Below, in pieces: positions 7,721 through 17,441 of a DNA stretch of 64,000 bases. Under the pieces are notes generated by a model. It was not told where the DNA came from. It did not search any database and saw only the letters and a list, made by a program, of their open reading frames with translations. Source of the DNA: RFPI01 sp964470195. Its GTDB lineage: Bacteria > Pseudomonadota > Gammaproteobacteria > Burkholderiales > Methylophilaceae. Position numbers and translations under genes: made by a program. How positions within the stretch are numbered: the first letter of the stretch is position 1; each line of letters opens with the position of its first letter. The stretch lies in assembly GCA_964470195.1 (NCBI GenBank), contig CAYYBG010000004.1, forward strand, positions 15,857 through 79,856, given 5' to 3'.

Positions 7721-9343
7721 ATGATCTCCAACACTACGGTTCAATTTGACCAATTAGCGCTACATCCTACTATATTACGTGCAGTGGCAGCCGCTGGTTA
7801 CCAACAAGCAACCCCAGTACAAACGCAAGCTATTCCATTGATTTTAGACGGTCATGATTTGCTGGCTTCAGCGCAAACAGGCACAGGCAAAACCGCTGCA
7901 TTTACCCTACCAGCATTAAATTTATTAGCGACGCCACACCCCATCAAAAGTCGTGGTCCACGTATTTTGGTATTGACCCCAACGCGTGAGTTGGCTGCCC
8001 AAGTCAATGATGCAGCCAGAAAATATGGCAAATTTATCAAAGCACGTACCGTCAGTATCGTTGGCGGCATGCCCTACCCTTTGCAAAATAAATTACTGTC
8101 ACAACCATTAGATATATTGGTAGCCACCCCAGGTCGATTGCTTGACCACATGGAACGCGGTCGAATTGATATGTCACGCCTGCAAATGTTAATTCTGGAT
8201 GAAGCTGATCGTATGTTGGACATGGGCTTTATGCCAGATGTAGAACGTATTTGTGCAGCTTTGCCAACAGAAAGACAGACCTTATTATTCAGTGCCACAT
8301 TGGACAGCAATATCAAACGCATCGCCAATGAGATTTTGCGTCAACCTCAGACCATAGAGGTCACCCCTCAAACGCAAAAACATGAAAACATTGAACAACG
8401 TTTGCATCTTGTTGACGACATGCATCACAAAAATCGTTTATTGGAACATTTGCTAATTTCACCTGATGTCAATCAAGCCATCGTATTTACATCGACCAAA
8501 CGTCATGCAGATACCTTGGCCGAGGATTTATATGCCGCTGGGCACAAAACCGCTGCCTTACATGGCGATATGACGCAAGGAGCGCGTAATCGAACTTTAA
8601 GCAAACTGCGTCATGGTGATGTCAAGGTGCTGGTAGCTACCGATGTTGCCGCACGTGGCATTGATGTACACGGGATTACCCACGTCATCAACTATGACCT
8701 ACCTAAGTTTGCCGAAGATTATGTTCATCGTATTGGCCGCACAGGACGTGCTGGTAACACTGGAGTAGCAGTATCCTTTGCTGTCGGTTCAGAGCGTCAT
8801 CAAATCCGCAAAATAGAACAATACACTGGGCAAAGACTAGAGTTTAGTGTGGTGGCGGGACTAGAACCCAAGAAAGCACCGGCACAAGGTCGCAATGAAG
8901 GTCGTGGCCGTAAAGATGGACGTGGTCGTAATGAGACACGTCATGGCAAACCAAGCAAATCAAACTACACGGCTAAAACTCAACAACGTGGAGCATTTAA
9001 TCAGGACAAACAGCGATTTGCTGAACCAGTGTATGGCTATCACAGCCTAAGCTCCCACGAATGGGGGCAAGCGCCAACAGGTGGGGAAAGAACTTCACGT
9101 GCCAATAAATCGCGAGGCAACGAACCGCGCTATGGCGAACATCGTAGCGCTGATGCGAACAAACAAGTACGTCATACTAATGAACGTGCTCCGTATGGCG
9201 ATAAAGCAGCGACCAGCAAAGCAAGAAGCAACAAATCCACTGGCGATAAGTTTGCAGGTAACAAAACCATACGCGTAGCCAAAGGTGACAGCCGCTTTGC
9301 TAATCGTGACAAAGCGCGACAAGCTCGTCGTTCATTCATCTAA
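7721..9343 (+). CDS. rhlE: DEAD-box RNA helicase, RhlE type (copy 1)
   Basis: This ATP-dependent RNA helicase has 540 residues. It shows the Q motif (TPVQTQAIP), motif I AQTGTGKT, PTRELA, TPGRLLDH, motif II DEAD with RMLDMGF, motif III SAT, and in the second RecA domain ATDVAARGIDV and HRIGRTGRAG. These assign it to the RhlE subfamily, which acts in ribosome assembly and RNA decay. From about residue 385 onwards comes a long basic low-complexity tail rich in Arg, Gly, Lys and Asn (RGRKDGRGRNETRHGK and similar), expected to bind RNA non-specifically. AAGGA lies upstream of the ATG. A second, related helicase gene follows after only 19 bases. Confidence 0.95.
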   Translation: MISNTTVQFDQLALHPTILRAVAAAGYQQATPVQTQAIPLILDGHDLLASAQTGTGKTAAFTLPALNLLATPHPIKSRGPRILVLTPTRELAAQVNDAARKYGKFIKARTVSIVGGMPYPLQNKLLSQPLDILVATPGRLLDHMERGRIDMSRLQMLILDEADRMLDMGFMPDVERICAALPTERQTLLFSATLDSNIKRIANEILRQPQTIEVTPQTQKHENIEQRLHLVDDMHHKNRLLEHLLISPDVNQAIVFTSTKRHADTLAEDLYAAGHKTAALHGDMTQGARNRTLSKLRHGDVKVLVATDVAARGIDVHGITHVINYDLPKFAEDYVHRIGRTGRAGNTGVAVSFAVGSERHQIRKIEQYTGQRLEFSVVAGLEPKKAPAQGRNEGRGRKDGRGRNETRHGKPSKSNYTAKTQQRGAFNQDKQRFAEPVYGYHSLSSHEWGQAPTGGERTSRANKSRGNEPRYGEHRSADANKQVRHTNERAPYGDKAATSKARSNKSTGDKFAGNKTIRVAKGDSRFANRDKARQARRSFI

Positions 9344-9362
9344 TTCAGCGTAATTGATCAAT

Positions 9363-10736
9363 ATGACGCAAGCAACTGACTTTGCAGGTTTAAATTTAGC
9401 TAGCCCTCTGATGCAGGCTCTGCAAAAACTTGGCTATCATCAGCCTACTCCCATTCAAATTCAGGCCATCCCAGAAGTTTTGGCAGGCCATGATTTAATG
9501 GCTGGGGCACAAACAGGGACAGGAAAAACAGCCGCCTTTTCTTTGCCGCTGCTGCAAATATTATTACCACATGCCAATACCAGCGCCTCCCCCGCTCGAC
9601 ATCCGATAAGAGCACTGGTGCTGGTGCCTACCAGAGAATTAGCGATACAAGTTCAAGAAAGTATTCAACAATATGCTGAATTCACTGGCTTACGCTCGAC
9701 CGTGGTTTATGGTGGTGTCGATATCAAAACGCAAACACCTACACTAATGCGAGGAGTGGAAATTCTTGTCGCTACCCCTGGACGTCTACTAGACCATGTT
9801 GAGCAACGCACCTTACAGCTCAATCAAGTGCAGATGTTGGTGTTAGATGAAGCCGATCGTATGTTAGATATGGGTTTTATGCCAGATCTAAAACGTATCT
9901 TGAGCCTGTTGCCAAAGCAACGTCAGAATCTGATGTTCTCTGCTACATTTTCAGGGGAGATCAAAAAACTTTCTGAGGCTTTTCTGTATCAACCAAAACT
10001 CATCGAAGTGGCACGCAGCAATGCCACCAATGACAACGTAAGCCAGCAAATCTACCTAGTCGACAGCGCGGACAAACAAGCTCAACTTTGTAAATTGCTC
10101 GCACAATATGCGCAACAACAAGCCATTGTGTTTACCAAAACCAAAATAAGCGCCAATCGACTAATGCGTTATTTGCTGACACAAGGCGTCGCTGCTGACG
10201 CTATCCATGGTGATAAAAGTCAACAAGAGCGTATCTTGGCGCTGGACAAATTCAAGCGTGGCGAGGTGACAGTGTTGGTAGCGACTGATGTGGCTGCTCG
10301 AGGACTAGATATTGACCAATTACCATTAGTCTTTAATTATGAAATCCCCAATGTACCAGAAGACTACGTCCACCGAATTGGTCGAACTGGCCGAGCTGGC
10401 GCAAGCGGCATAGCAATCTCGCTAGTATCGAATGAAGAAGAAAAATACTTACAAGAAATTGAAACACTGATTAAGCGCGAGTTACCAAAAACGCGGCTAG
10501 AAAAGATGTCAGCGCCGAGCAAAAGTCATGGCAACAAACCACAGACAATTGCAAGGACAAATCACGCATCTCACTTCAAGAAAAAACAAGAAAATATCGA
10601 TCCGTTTTTTGTTCAACCCTATCAACCCAGTGGTAACGCCGTGCCGGCACCAAGCAATCAAGGCTTAACAAGCTCCCTTAAAAAATCCAACAAACCCGTG
10701 GCCGCATTATTGGGCGGATTGCAACGCAAGGCCTAA
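9363..10736 (+). CDS. DEAD-box RNA helicase, RhlE type (copy 2)
   Basis: This 457-residue helicase is a paralogue of the preceding gene. Its motifs are PTPIQIQAIP, AQTGTGKT, PTRELA, TPGRLLDH, DEADRMLDMGF, SATFSG, ATDVAARGLDI and HRIGRTGRAG. The C-terminal tail (about residue 375 onward) is shorter and less Arg/Gly-rich than that of copy 1. The ATG at 9363 begins the canonical MTQATDFAGLNL; a TTG at 9354 is in frame. There is no clear Shine-Dalgarno, so it may depend on read-through or coupling with copy 1, which ends 19 bases upstream. A rho-independent terminator follows. The pair probably forms a two-gene operon driven from the 7429 promoter. Confidence 0.93.
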   Translation: MTQATDFAGLNLASPLMQALQKLGYHQPTPIQIQAIPEVLAGHDLMAGAQTGTGKTAAFSLPLLQILLPHANTSASPARHPIRALVLVPTRELAIQVQESIQQYAEFTGLRSTVVYGGVDIKTQTPTLMRGVEILVATPGRLLDHVEQRTLQLNQVQMLVLDEADRMLDMGFMPDLKRILSLLPKQRQNLMFSATFSGEIKKLSEAFLYQPKLIEVARSNATNDNVSQQIYLVDSADKQAQLCKLLAQYAQQQAIVFTKTKISANRLMRYLLTQGVAADAIHGDKSQQERILALDKFKRGEVTVLVATDVAARGLDIDQLPLVFNYEIPNVPEDYVHRIGRTGRAGASGIAISLVSNEEEKYLQEIETLIKRELPKTRLEKMSAPSKSHGNKPQTIARTNHASHFKKKQENIDPFFVQPYQPSGNAVPAPSNQGLTSSLKKSNKPVAALLGGLQRKA

Positions 10737-10783
10737 ATAACATTTGTACAGTTTTGGCAACATAAACTGATCAACAAAAAAGC

Positions 10784-10818
10784 AAAACCCAACACTCAAT
10801 ATTAAGTGTTGGGTTTTT
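10784..10818 (+). terminator. Rho-independent terminator after the helicase pair
   Basis: Arms CCCAACACT (10788-10796) and AGTGTTGGG (10805-10813) are extended by flanking AAAA/TTTT, with an 8-base loop and a terminal T-run. Confidence 0.92.
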
Positions 10819-10879
10819 TATTAATGACCTTTAAACCTAGCTTATGGCTTGACACTCTCCCTACCATAATTCTCAGCTA

Positions 10880-10918
10880 TCACCTTCATTCCCGCGAAGG
10901 GGTGAATGACGCAGGTGA
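10880..10918. repeat. Dispersed palindrome, copy 3 (degenerate)
   Basis: TCACCTTCATTC (10880-10891) is imperfectly inverted in GAATGACGCAGGTGA (10904-10918), with CCCGCGAAGGGGT between. It belongs to the same family as the copies at 2706 and 58409. The remaining 10819-11076 region contains a TATAAT (10993-10998) without a convincing -35 box, and otherwise nothing recognisable. Confidence 0.55.
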
Positions 10919-11076
10919 AACACGAGAATGACGATGATCCGATACAGGAAAAATTTTTTACATCACTTAAAACGATGACCCATTTTTAATCATATAATCT
11001 ACAATGTCGTACCGCTTTCCATCCAACCTAGCGTTAACAATAACAACAGCTAAACAAAAATTCGGAGATAAAAACC

Positions 11077-14000
11077 ATGGCAAAAGTAAGCAAACTAACC
11101 GTCAGAGACAATGTAGGGAGTAGCAATCTTGGCAAACCAGGTGAGCTCGTGACCCTCACCATGAGCTTCGATGAAGCCTTGACCATCACCAACAATACCC
11201 TGAATGGTTTGCACTTTAGACCAACGTTTATGGCCGGTGGAAGCACTTTAAATGATGTCAGCTTTGTCGCTTATAACGCAGCAGGGAGAAGCGCTACCTT
11301 TACTGCCAACCTGCCTAATGCTTCTGCCACTGCCATCAGTTTGACGAATATTTCCTTATCAGACATCAGCATCACTGGTAAGACTCCGTTTACAGCCCCA
11401 ACCACCCCAGTGACCGCGGTTTATACCCTAGACAATGTGGCACCCACGATTTCTACTTCCACATTAGCCAGCGTGACAGAAAACGCAGTGACGACAAGAA
11501 CCGCTATCGTTACTGCCACGGCTAGGGATAACATCACCAACAGCAAAATCACCTATCGTTTAAGCGGTGATGATGCTGAGCAATTCTCCATCAACACGCG
11601 CGGTGTCGTGACCTTTAAAACCCTGCCTGATGCGGATGTGAAATCGAATTACAACTTTAAGATTGTGGCGACAGACAGTGCAGGCAATAGCAGTGAGTCA
11701 GCTAATTTGTCGCTCACCGTCGCTGGTGTCAATGAGAGGGTCACGCTTGCCCCTGACGTCAAAGGTGCTGGCGTGATTACAGTAGTAAAAGGGGCTCCCC
11801 TCAGCGGCAAGACCGTCAATGCCGATTTTGTCGATCCAGAACGCTCAGTGAATTTAACGGCCACGGGCTTAAGTGCTGCGGGGGTGACGTTTAATAATGG
11901 CACACTCACTGGCACGCCCACCAGCGCCGGAAGCTATAGATTCACCGTCAATAGCAATGACAATGTCGCCAATGGCACAGATGCAAGTCGTGCTTATACG
12001 CTGGTGGTGTTAGACAAACCAGCGGTCGAGGCTATCAGTATCAGCGATACGACTGGGCCTGCTAACACAGGGGTTGTTGGTGGGACGGTGAATATCCAAG
12101 TGACTTTGACCGAGGCATTATCCGCCTATACTGCCAGCAATATAGGTGCAACATTCAGCGCAGGAAGTCGCGCTTTGACGGGGGTGAGCCAAACGGCAAT
12201 CAGCGGGGTTGCGGGTAAAGCCGTTATCAGCTTTACTGGCACATTACCGGCTGGCGACAGCAACAGCATCGTGTTGACCTCCCTCAATCTTGGTAGCAAT
12301 ACCTTGACTGACGTGGACAGTGATGGCGACTTAACTGGACGAGTCAGCGGTTTAAGAGTCAGTGGCAATTATCTGCTCGACAACAGCGCCCCTAGAATCA
12401 CCAGTGCAGCACGTGTCACAATCAATGAGAATATTGAAGCAGGCAGTGCTGTGTATAAAGCGGTTGCCACTGATGCTAGTGATGTCAGCTACAGCCTCAC
12501 AGGTAATGACGCGGGCTTATTCACCATCAATAATACTTCTGGCGTAGTGAGTATTAAGGCTCCGCTTAACTATGAAGACTCCAACAACCCCGACCGTCGC
12601 TATACCCTAACAGTGACTGCCACTGACGTTCAAAACAAAATCTCAACAAAAGTGGTCAATCTCTCGGTCAAAGATGTGAATGAAGCCACCATGCTCAAGG
12701 CTGGTTTGGCAGGCACAACAGGCAGCGCGAGATTTACAAAAAATAGCAAGCTGGTAACAGCAAATGTCGCCTCTGATTTCATTGACCCAGAAGGTAAAGC
12801 GGTGACCTATCGAATTACTGATGGTTGGCTGACACCTGGCTTGAAATTGAATGCCAAGACGGGGGTAATCAGCGGTATGCCTGAGGCGACTGCAACGCTA
12901 GGCAATTACAACTTTACCGTCACTGCCGATGATGGCGTTGCCAATGGCACAGATGCTTCTCGCAGTTATCAATACACCTTAATCAATACACCAATAGTCA
13001 CTGTCAGTGATACATTGCTGGCGCAATCTGAAAACACAGTGCTGTTCACTGCTTACTATGCCATGCTTAAAGGGGGCACGGTGCAAATCGTGAAAGTAGG
13101 CGTGGGTGGCGCTGCCGATACGGCCATTGGCTCTGCGATGACGCTAACAAAAAATACTGGCGTGCAGACTATCAGTTTGAATAAATCTGATTTAGGGATT
13201 AGCGATAACGCATCAGCCAGTTTTAAATTCCAATACAAAGCGAGTGCTACTGCGACGCCCATACTATCCGATAGTATCAACATCACGACTGATATATCCT
13301 TACCAAGAATTAATAGCGTCCAACTCAGTTCATCAGGTATTCAAAATACCAATTACTTGAATGTTGGCGACGTGGTCACTGCCGATGTCACATTTAATGA
13401 ATCTGTTGCGATTACAGGCAGTCCGACTCTCAAACTATTAGTAGGCCCAAACAATTCCATCCCCAAGCTTGCAACATTTGTGAGTGCCAGCGATAACGTT
13501 GCTAAATTTGTCTACACCGTTGTCAGCGAGGATAATACTGGCGCTGTCGGAATTAAGATTGATCAAGCCCCACTGGCTGGAGCAACAGTGAGGGATTTAG
13601 CCGGCAATACAGGCTCAATCGTTGGTGTGACGGCCAGTGCCGAAACAACATCCTCGGTTAAGATAGACAATATAGCCCCTGTTGGCCCGCAATCGCCAAG
13701 CATGACTGCCAGTGGTGGCAATGCTGTCAGTGGCACAACTTACTACAATAACGGTGATGTGGTCACAACGACCGTCACTTTCTCTGAGAGTGTCACAGCC
13801 AGCGCTGGCGCGACTTTGAATATTAATGTAGGCAACACAGTCCGCGCTGCGACTATCCTTGCTAGCGATGTGACCAATAGTGGCACAGTTAAACACTTCA
13901 CCTATCAGATTGCTGGAACGGACAATGGGTCTACTTCATTTTCTGTTGCCACAAACACAAGCATCGCAGGCACATTCACGGATTTAGCTGGCAATAGCGC

Positions 14001-14400
14001 ATCTGGATTCACTTTGAGCGGCAGTCATTCATTGTCTTCTTTATTAGTGGATACTGTAGCGCCAACGATTACGGGCAATGCTTCAGTAACAGTGACCGCA
14101 AATACATACTCTGCTTTACCTAATGATATTAATTTTAATGACAATAACTCTTCAACCTTATATCTGAGGTTTGAACGCCAAAATGGTAAGTGGAGGAGTT
14201 CCATCGGTAATACTAATTATTCAAGTGATAGTACTTCGGACGGCACACCGATATCTGGCTCGTTAGCTGACCTCAACAGCTTAATGGACAATTTTGAATT
14301 TTTTGCATCACCTACCAGTCTCCCGAGCACACTGCGATTGACCCTAACCGATAGCGCTGGGAATCAAACAGGTTTTAATTATAATTTTACTGTCATGTAA
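11077..14400 (+). CDS. Large cadherin/Ig-like repeat protein, putative secreted adhesin
   Basis: This 1107-residue protein is built of repeated beta-sandwich modules. It has Ig-like repeats ending in DNVAPTIS, DNSAPRITS, DNIAPVG and DTVAPTITG; cadherin-like modules (YRLSGDDAEQFSI, YSLTGNDAGLFTINNTSG followed by YTLTVTATD); and putative-Ig modules (GVTFNNGTLTGTPTSAGSYRFTV; GLKLNAKTGVISG). It is Thr/Ser/Asn/Ala-rich with almost no Cys. There is no N-terminal signal peptide and I see no RTX nonapeptides, so secretion, if it occurs, would probably be by a type I system using a C-terminal signal. GGAGATAAA precedes the ATG. The gene stands alone between a helicase terminator and a palindromic repeat. 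Function as a surface or biofilm protein is inferred. Confidence 0.75.
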   Translation: MAKVSKLTVRDNVGSSNLGKPGELVTLTMSFDEALTITNNTLNGLHFRPTFMAGGSTLNDVSFVAYNAAGRSATFTANLPNASATAISLTNISLSDISITGKTPFTAPTTPVTAVYTLDNVAPTISTSTLASVTENAVTTRTAIVTATARDNITNSKITYRLSGDDAEQFSINTRGVVTFKTLPDADVKSNYNFKIVATDSAGNSSESANLSLTVAGVNERVTLAPDVKGAGVITVVKGAPLSGKTVNADFVDPERSVNLTATGLSAAGVTFNNGTLTGTPTSAGSYRFTVNSNDNVANGTDASRAYTLVVLDKPAVEAISISDTTGPANTGVVGGTVNIQVTLTEALSAYTASNIGATFSAGSRALTGVSQTAISGVAGKAVISFTGTLPAGDSNSIVLTSLNLGSNTLTDVDSDGDLTGRVSGLRVSGNYLLDNSAPRITSAARVTINENIEAGSAVYKAVATDASDVSYSLTGNDAGLFTINNTSGVVSIKAPLNYEDSNNPDRRYTLTVTATDVQNKISTKVVNLSVKDVNEATMLKAGLAGTTGSARFTKNSKLVTANVASDFIDPEGKAVTYRITDGWLTPGLKLNAKTGVISGMPEATATLGNYNFTVTADDGVANGTDASRSYQYTLINTPIVTVSDTLLAQSENTVLFTAYYAMLKGGTVQIVKVGVGGAADTAIGSAMTLTKNTGVQTISLNKSDLGISDNASASFKFQYKASATATPILSDSINITTDISLPRINSVQLSSSGIQNTNYLNVGDVVTADVTFNESVAITGSPTLKLLVGPNNSIPKLATFVSASDNVAKFVYTVVSEDNTGAVGIKIDQAPLAGATVRDLAGNTGSIVGVTASAETTSSVKIDNIAPVGPQSPSMTASGGNAVSGTTYYNNGDVVTTTVTFSESVTASAGATLNINVGNTVRAATILASDVTNSGTVKHFTYQIAGTDNGSTSFSVATNTSIAGTFTDLAGNSASGFTLSGSHSLSSLLVDTVAPTITGNASVTVTANTYSALPNDINFNDNNSSTLYLRFERQNGKWRSSIGNTNYSSDSTSDGTPISGSLADLNSLMDNFEFFASPTSLPSTLRLTLTDSAGNQTGFNYNFTVM

Positions 14401-14450
14401 TGGTCACAATATTATTGTTGGACTTGATTCCAGATTTTGTATTGGATTAT

Positions 14451-14495
14451 CCCATCCTCCCGTCATTCCCGCCTATGTGGTAATGACGGCGGTGG
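14451..14495. repeat. Dispersed palindrome, copy 4
   Basis: CCCATCCTCCCGTCATT (14451-14467) is imperfectly inverted in AATGACGGCGGTGGG (14482-14496), around CCCGCCTATGTGGT. It lies between convergent genes (adhesin and globin) and may act as a transcript-end hairpin; no T-run follows. Confidence 0.65.
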
Positions 14496-14559
14496 GATGC
14501 CTGCATGACGCTTAATCTCGAACTGAAGATGAATGATGACAGTAACCGTCTGTGATTTG

Positions 14560-14976
14560 CTAGCCTTTAGATTCTGGCTGGTTGCGCATAAAATCTGCTA
14601 CAGACCAAAGCGCCTGCGCTAGTCGAACTACCAAGGCTTCTTCCATGCCGATGTCGTGCATGGCTCGCACCATACAAAACATCCATTGATCTCGCTCTGA
14701 TTCACCAATTGCAAAGGGCAAATGCCGACGGCGTAACATCGGATGACCATAACGCTCAATATAGCGCTGCGGGCCTCCAGACCATCCCATCAAAAACAAA
14801 AATAACTTTTCTCGTGCCTCACTCAAGTCTGGCTGATGCATGGCTCTGATACCTGCCGCACGTGGATCAGTATCCATTACCTCATAAAATCTTGTGACCA
14901 GTTTGCGTATGGTTGCTTCACCCCCCAGCGCCTCATAGAGTGAAGGGGTGTTTGATTCTTGAATGTCAATCGCCAT
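14560..14976 (-). CDS. Truncated haemoglobin, group II
   Basis: This 138-residue two-on-two globin binds haem and O2 or NO. It has the entry helix SLYEALGGEATIRKLVTRFYEVM with the B10 Tyr, the segment MGWSGGPQRYIERYGHPMLRRRHLPFAIG containing the proximal His in RRRH, and the G8 Trp in RDQWMFCM. These features indicate the group II (trHbO-type) family. It lies 17 bases downstream of purT on the same strand, so the two are probably co-transcribed. A role in oxygen or nitric oxide handling is a family-level inference. Confidence 0.92.
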   Translation of the reverse strand: MAIDIQESNTPSLYEALGGEATIRKLVTRFYEVMDTDPRAAGIRAMHQPDLSEAREKLFLFLMGWSGGPQRYIERYGHPMLRRRHLPFAIGESERDQWMFCMVRAMHDIGMEEALVVRLAQALWSVADFMRNQPESKG

Positions 14977-14993
14977 GTGCTGTGCTGGTATGG

Positions 14994-16193
14994 TTATACT
15001 GTTCTTGGTTTTACTTTGCTGGCTGATTCACGCGCATTATTGCGCGCTTGCTCGACATCCTTGGCGCTGGCCAAAGCCACACCCATACGTCGGCGCGCAA
15101 AGGATTCTGGTTTGCCAAATAATCGTATCTCACTGTCTGGCACGCTGAGCGCTTGCTCAACACCGTCAAACACAACCCCCTGCCCCTCTACAGCTCCATA
15201 GATTACTGCACTAGCGCCGGCTTGTTTGAGTGTTGTATCGACGGGCAAGCCTAAAATGGCACGCGCATGAAGCTCAAATTCATTAAGGCGTTGCGTTGCC
15301 ATGGTCACCATACCTGTATCATGCGGTCTTGGACTGACTTCAGAGAACCATACTTGTTGGTTTTTGATAAATAACTCGACACCAAACAAACCTAAGCCCC
15401 CTAAGTTTTCTGTCACTTTGTGGGCGATCTCTTGTGCCTTTTGTAAGGCCACAGGATGCATCGCTTGTGGTTGCCAGCTCTCTACATAATCTCCCCGCTG
15501 TTGCAGGTGACCGATGGGCTCACAGAAATAAGTTTGAATTTGGCCCTGCGCATTTTTTGCGCGCACGGTCAGCAAAGTGATTTCATAATCAAAATCAATC
15601 TGACCTTCTACTATCACAACCCCCTGATTGACTCGACCTGCACTGGCTGCATACTCCCATGCCTGTGCCACTTGATCTGGCGCAGTGATTCTAGATTGAC
15701 CTTTGCCTGAGGATGACATTGTGGGTTTGATAAAACAGGGATAGCCTATGCCATTATCAATCGCTTGTTGCAAAGCTTGCTGTGAGTTAGCAAACGCATA
15801 AGGTGATGTGGGCAAACCTAGCGTCTCTGCTGCTAAACGACGAATGCCCTCGCGATTCATGGTCAATTGTACTGCTCGCACCGTCGGAATGATGGTGGAC
15901 AATCCTTGTTGCTCTATCTCTGCGAGTGTTTGCGTATTGAGTGCTTCGATTTCTGGCACGATTAAATGTGGGCGCTCTTGTTGGACTAACTGCATCAATG
16001 CCTCATGATTTGTCATATCAATCACATGAGCGCGATGCGCTACTTGATGACCTGGCGCATTGGCATAGCGGTCGACTGCAATCACCTCTACCCCTAATCT
16101 CTGCAAAGCGATAATGACTTCTTTGCCTAACTCGCCACTGCCTAACAACATCACGCGGGTGGCATTTGCACTGAGCGGGGTACCAATGGACAT
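14994..16193 (-). CDS. purT: Formate-dependent phosphoribosylglycinamide formyltransferase
   Basis: PurT uses ATP and formate to formylate GAR in purine synthesis, a folate-independent alternative to PurN. The 399-residue ATP-grasp enzyme has the N-terminal nucleotide-binding loop LLGSGELGKEV, EIEALNTQTL, the ATP-grasp loop PTMSSSGKGQSR, VEGQIDFDYEITLLTVR and the C-terminal catalytic EVSPRPHDTGMVT. Length matches E. coli PurT (392). Use of free formate is compatible with a C1-active metabolism, but it is also common elsewhere. The truncated globin gene follows directly. Confidence 0.96.
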   Translation of the reverse strand: MSIGTPLSANATRVMLLGSGELGKEVIIALQRLGVEVIAVDRYANAPGHQVAHRAHVIDMTNHEALMQLVQQERPHLIVPEIEALNTQTLAEIEQQGLSTIIPTVRAVQLTMNREGIRRLAAETLGLPTSPYAFANSQQALQQAIDNGIGYPCFIKPTMSSSGKGQSRITAPDQVAQAWEYAASAGRVNQGVVIVEGQIDFDYEITLLTVRAKNAQGQIQTYFCEPIGHLQQRGDYVESWQPQAMHPVALQKAQEIAHKVTENLGGLGLFGVELFIKNQQVWFSEVSPRPHDTGMVTMATQRLNEFELHARAILGLPVDTTLKQAGASAVIYGAVEGQGVVFDGVEQALSVPDSEIRLFGKPESFARRRMGVALASAKDVEQARNNARESASKVKPRTV

Positions 16194-16358
16194 AGCAATC
16201 TTTCTGACAAGCTTTAAAAAAGCTAAATTTTATCATGCAATGCACATCAGGTCGTGCGCATCAGGACGACAAGATTTGTTGCAAGGTATTGCGCTAAGCT
16301 ATGATGGCGTCTTGCTGAGTTGCTCTGAAAAACACAAGGTCTTAAACAAAATCTCTCT

Positions 16359-17360
16359 ATGCTGATTCCCGTTACTGTCATTACAGGCTTTTTGGGCGCT
16401 GGAAAAACCACCCTGCTGAATCATTTATTACGTCAACCTGCGTTGTCAGACTGCGCCCTGATTATCAATGAGATAGGCAATGTTGGCTTGGATGATGTCC
16501 TAGCAAAATCTCTCGTTCAGCAAGTAGAAAGTCCGCATATCGCCGAGAATATGCGCCTTCTCGCCTCTGGCTGTTTGTGTTGTTCTTTGAATAATGAGCT
16601 GGCTGACACGATGCGTGATTTATTTTTCAAACGATCTTTGGGGGGGATTCCCGCCTTTCAACGATTGCTGATTGAAACTACAGGGATGGCTGATCCGGTG
16701 CCGATTATGGCGCAGCTTCTTAATGAACCAGTCATTCATTCGGTGTATCAATTAGCACAAATGGTGGTGGTAGTGGATAGTCAATATGTCACGACACAAG
16801 TGCAACAACAGCGCGAGGCATGGAAACAAATTGCCAGTGCGGACGTATTGTTAATCAGCAAATTAGATTTAGTGGATGAAGCCAGCAAACAAACAGTCAG
16901 TCAATTGTTGACTGCAATTAACCCGCATGCAAGGCAAGTGGATTTGCCACATGGTCAAATCAATGCCGAACAATTATTCGCAATCGATAGCATCACACCC
17001 TACCCCCGTGCGTCTTTGCAGTCCAAGCCAAAAGCCAGTCGCTTTACCACCGCACATGGTGAACAAGTCAGAAGCTTTACCATTCACTTACCAGAACCGG
17101 TCAACTACCATCGTTTAGAGCAACAATTGCATTGGCTCTGTGAGCAGCATGGAGATAGGTTGTTACGCTTGAAAGGCATCGTGCTGGCAGAGGATCTCAC
17201 CGGTGCGATTGCATTGCATGCCGTACATCACACGTGGTTTCCTCCTACACCGCTAGACTTAGTTGCATCAAACAGCTTTTCTGAAGTCATCAATCAACTT
17301 GTTTTGATTGGAATAGACTTGGACGAACAAGCAATACGCAAACAATTGATGCAAATTTGA
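16359..17360 (+). CDS. CobW/COG0523 family metallochaperone GTPase
   Basis: This 333-residue G3E GTPase has the Walker A loop GFLGAGKTTLLNHLL at residues about 9-23, the metal-binding CLCC motif (SGCLCCSLNNEL) near residue 71, an IETTGMADP switch II segment and a SKLDLVD guanine motif. The C-terminal CobW_C domain is at about residues 235-320. COG0523 proteins deliver metals such as Zn2+ or Co2+, or act in metal insertion. The sequence resembles the YjiA subgroup. No zinc-regulated (Zur) box was recognised upstream and no cobalamin genes are nearby, so the metal is unknown. The gene is divergent from purT and convergent with hrpA. Confidence 0.9.
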   Translation: MLIPVTVITGFLGAGKTTLLNHLLRQPALSDCALIINEIGNVGLDDVLAKSLVQQVESPHIAENMRLLASGCLCCSLNNELADTMRDLFFKRSLGGIPAFQRLLIETTGMADPVPIMAQLLNEPVIHSVYQLAQMVVVVDSQYVTTQVQQQREAWKQIASADVLLISKLDLVDEASKQTVSQLLTAINPHARQVDLPHGQINAEQLFAIDSITPYPRASLQSKPKASRFTTAHGEQVRSFTIHLPEPVNYHRLEQQLHWLCEQHGDRLLRLKGIVLAEDLTGAIALHAVHHTWFPPTPLDLVASNSFSEVINQLVLIGIDLDEQAIRKQLMQI

Positions 17361-17441
17361 GGCTAGCTGTCAGTAGATCGGCGCGTGTATTGCAGCCTTT
17401 TGATGATGGACTTGTTGCGCTTTCAAAACCATCATCCCCAG

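Noticed and set aside
10849..10870. TTGACA at 10849 with CATAAT as a promoter for the cadherin/Ig gene
   Set aside because: The spacer is only about 10 bases, far from the 16-18 required.
11649..13896. Several 60-93-codon minus-strand frames inside the cadherin/Ig gene
   Set aside because: They are antisense shadows of the repetitive, low-complexity plus-strand gene and have no independent start signals.
17402..17436. Inverted repeat GATGATGG/CCATCATC between cobW-like and hrpA
   Set aside because: The 19-base loop is long, the arms are short and no T-run follows; too weak to call a terminator.
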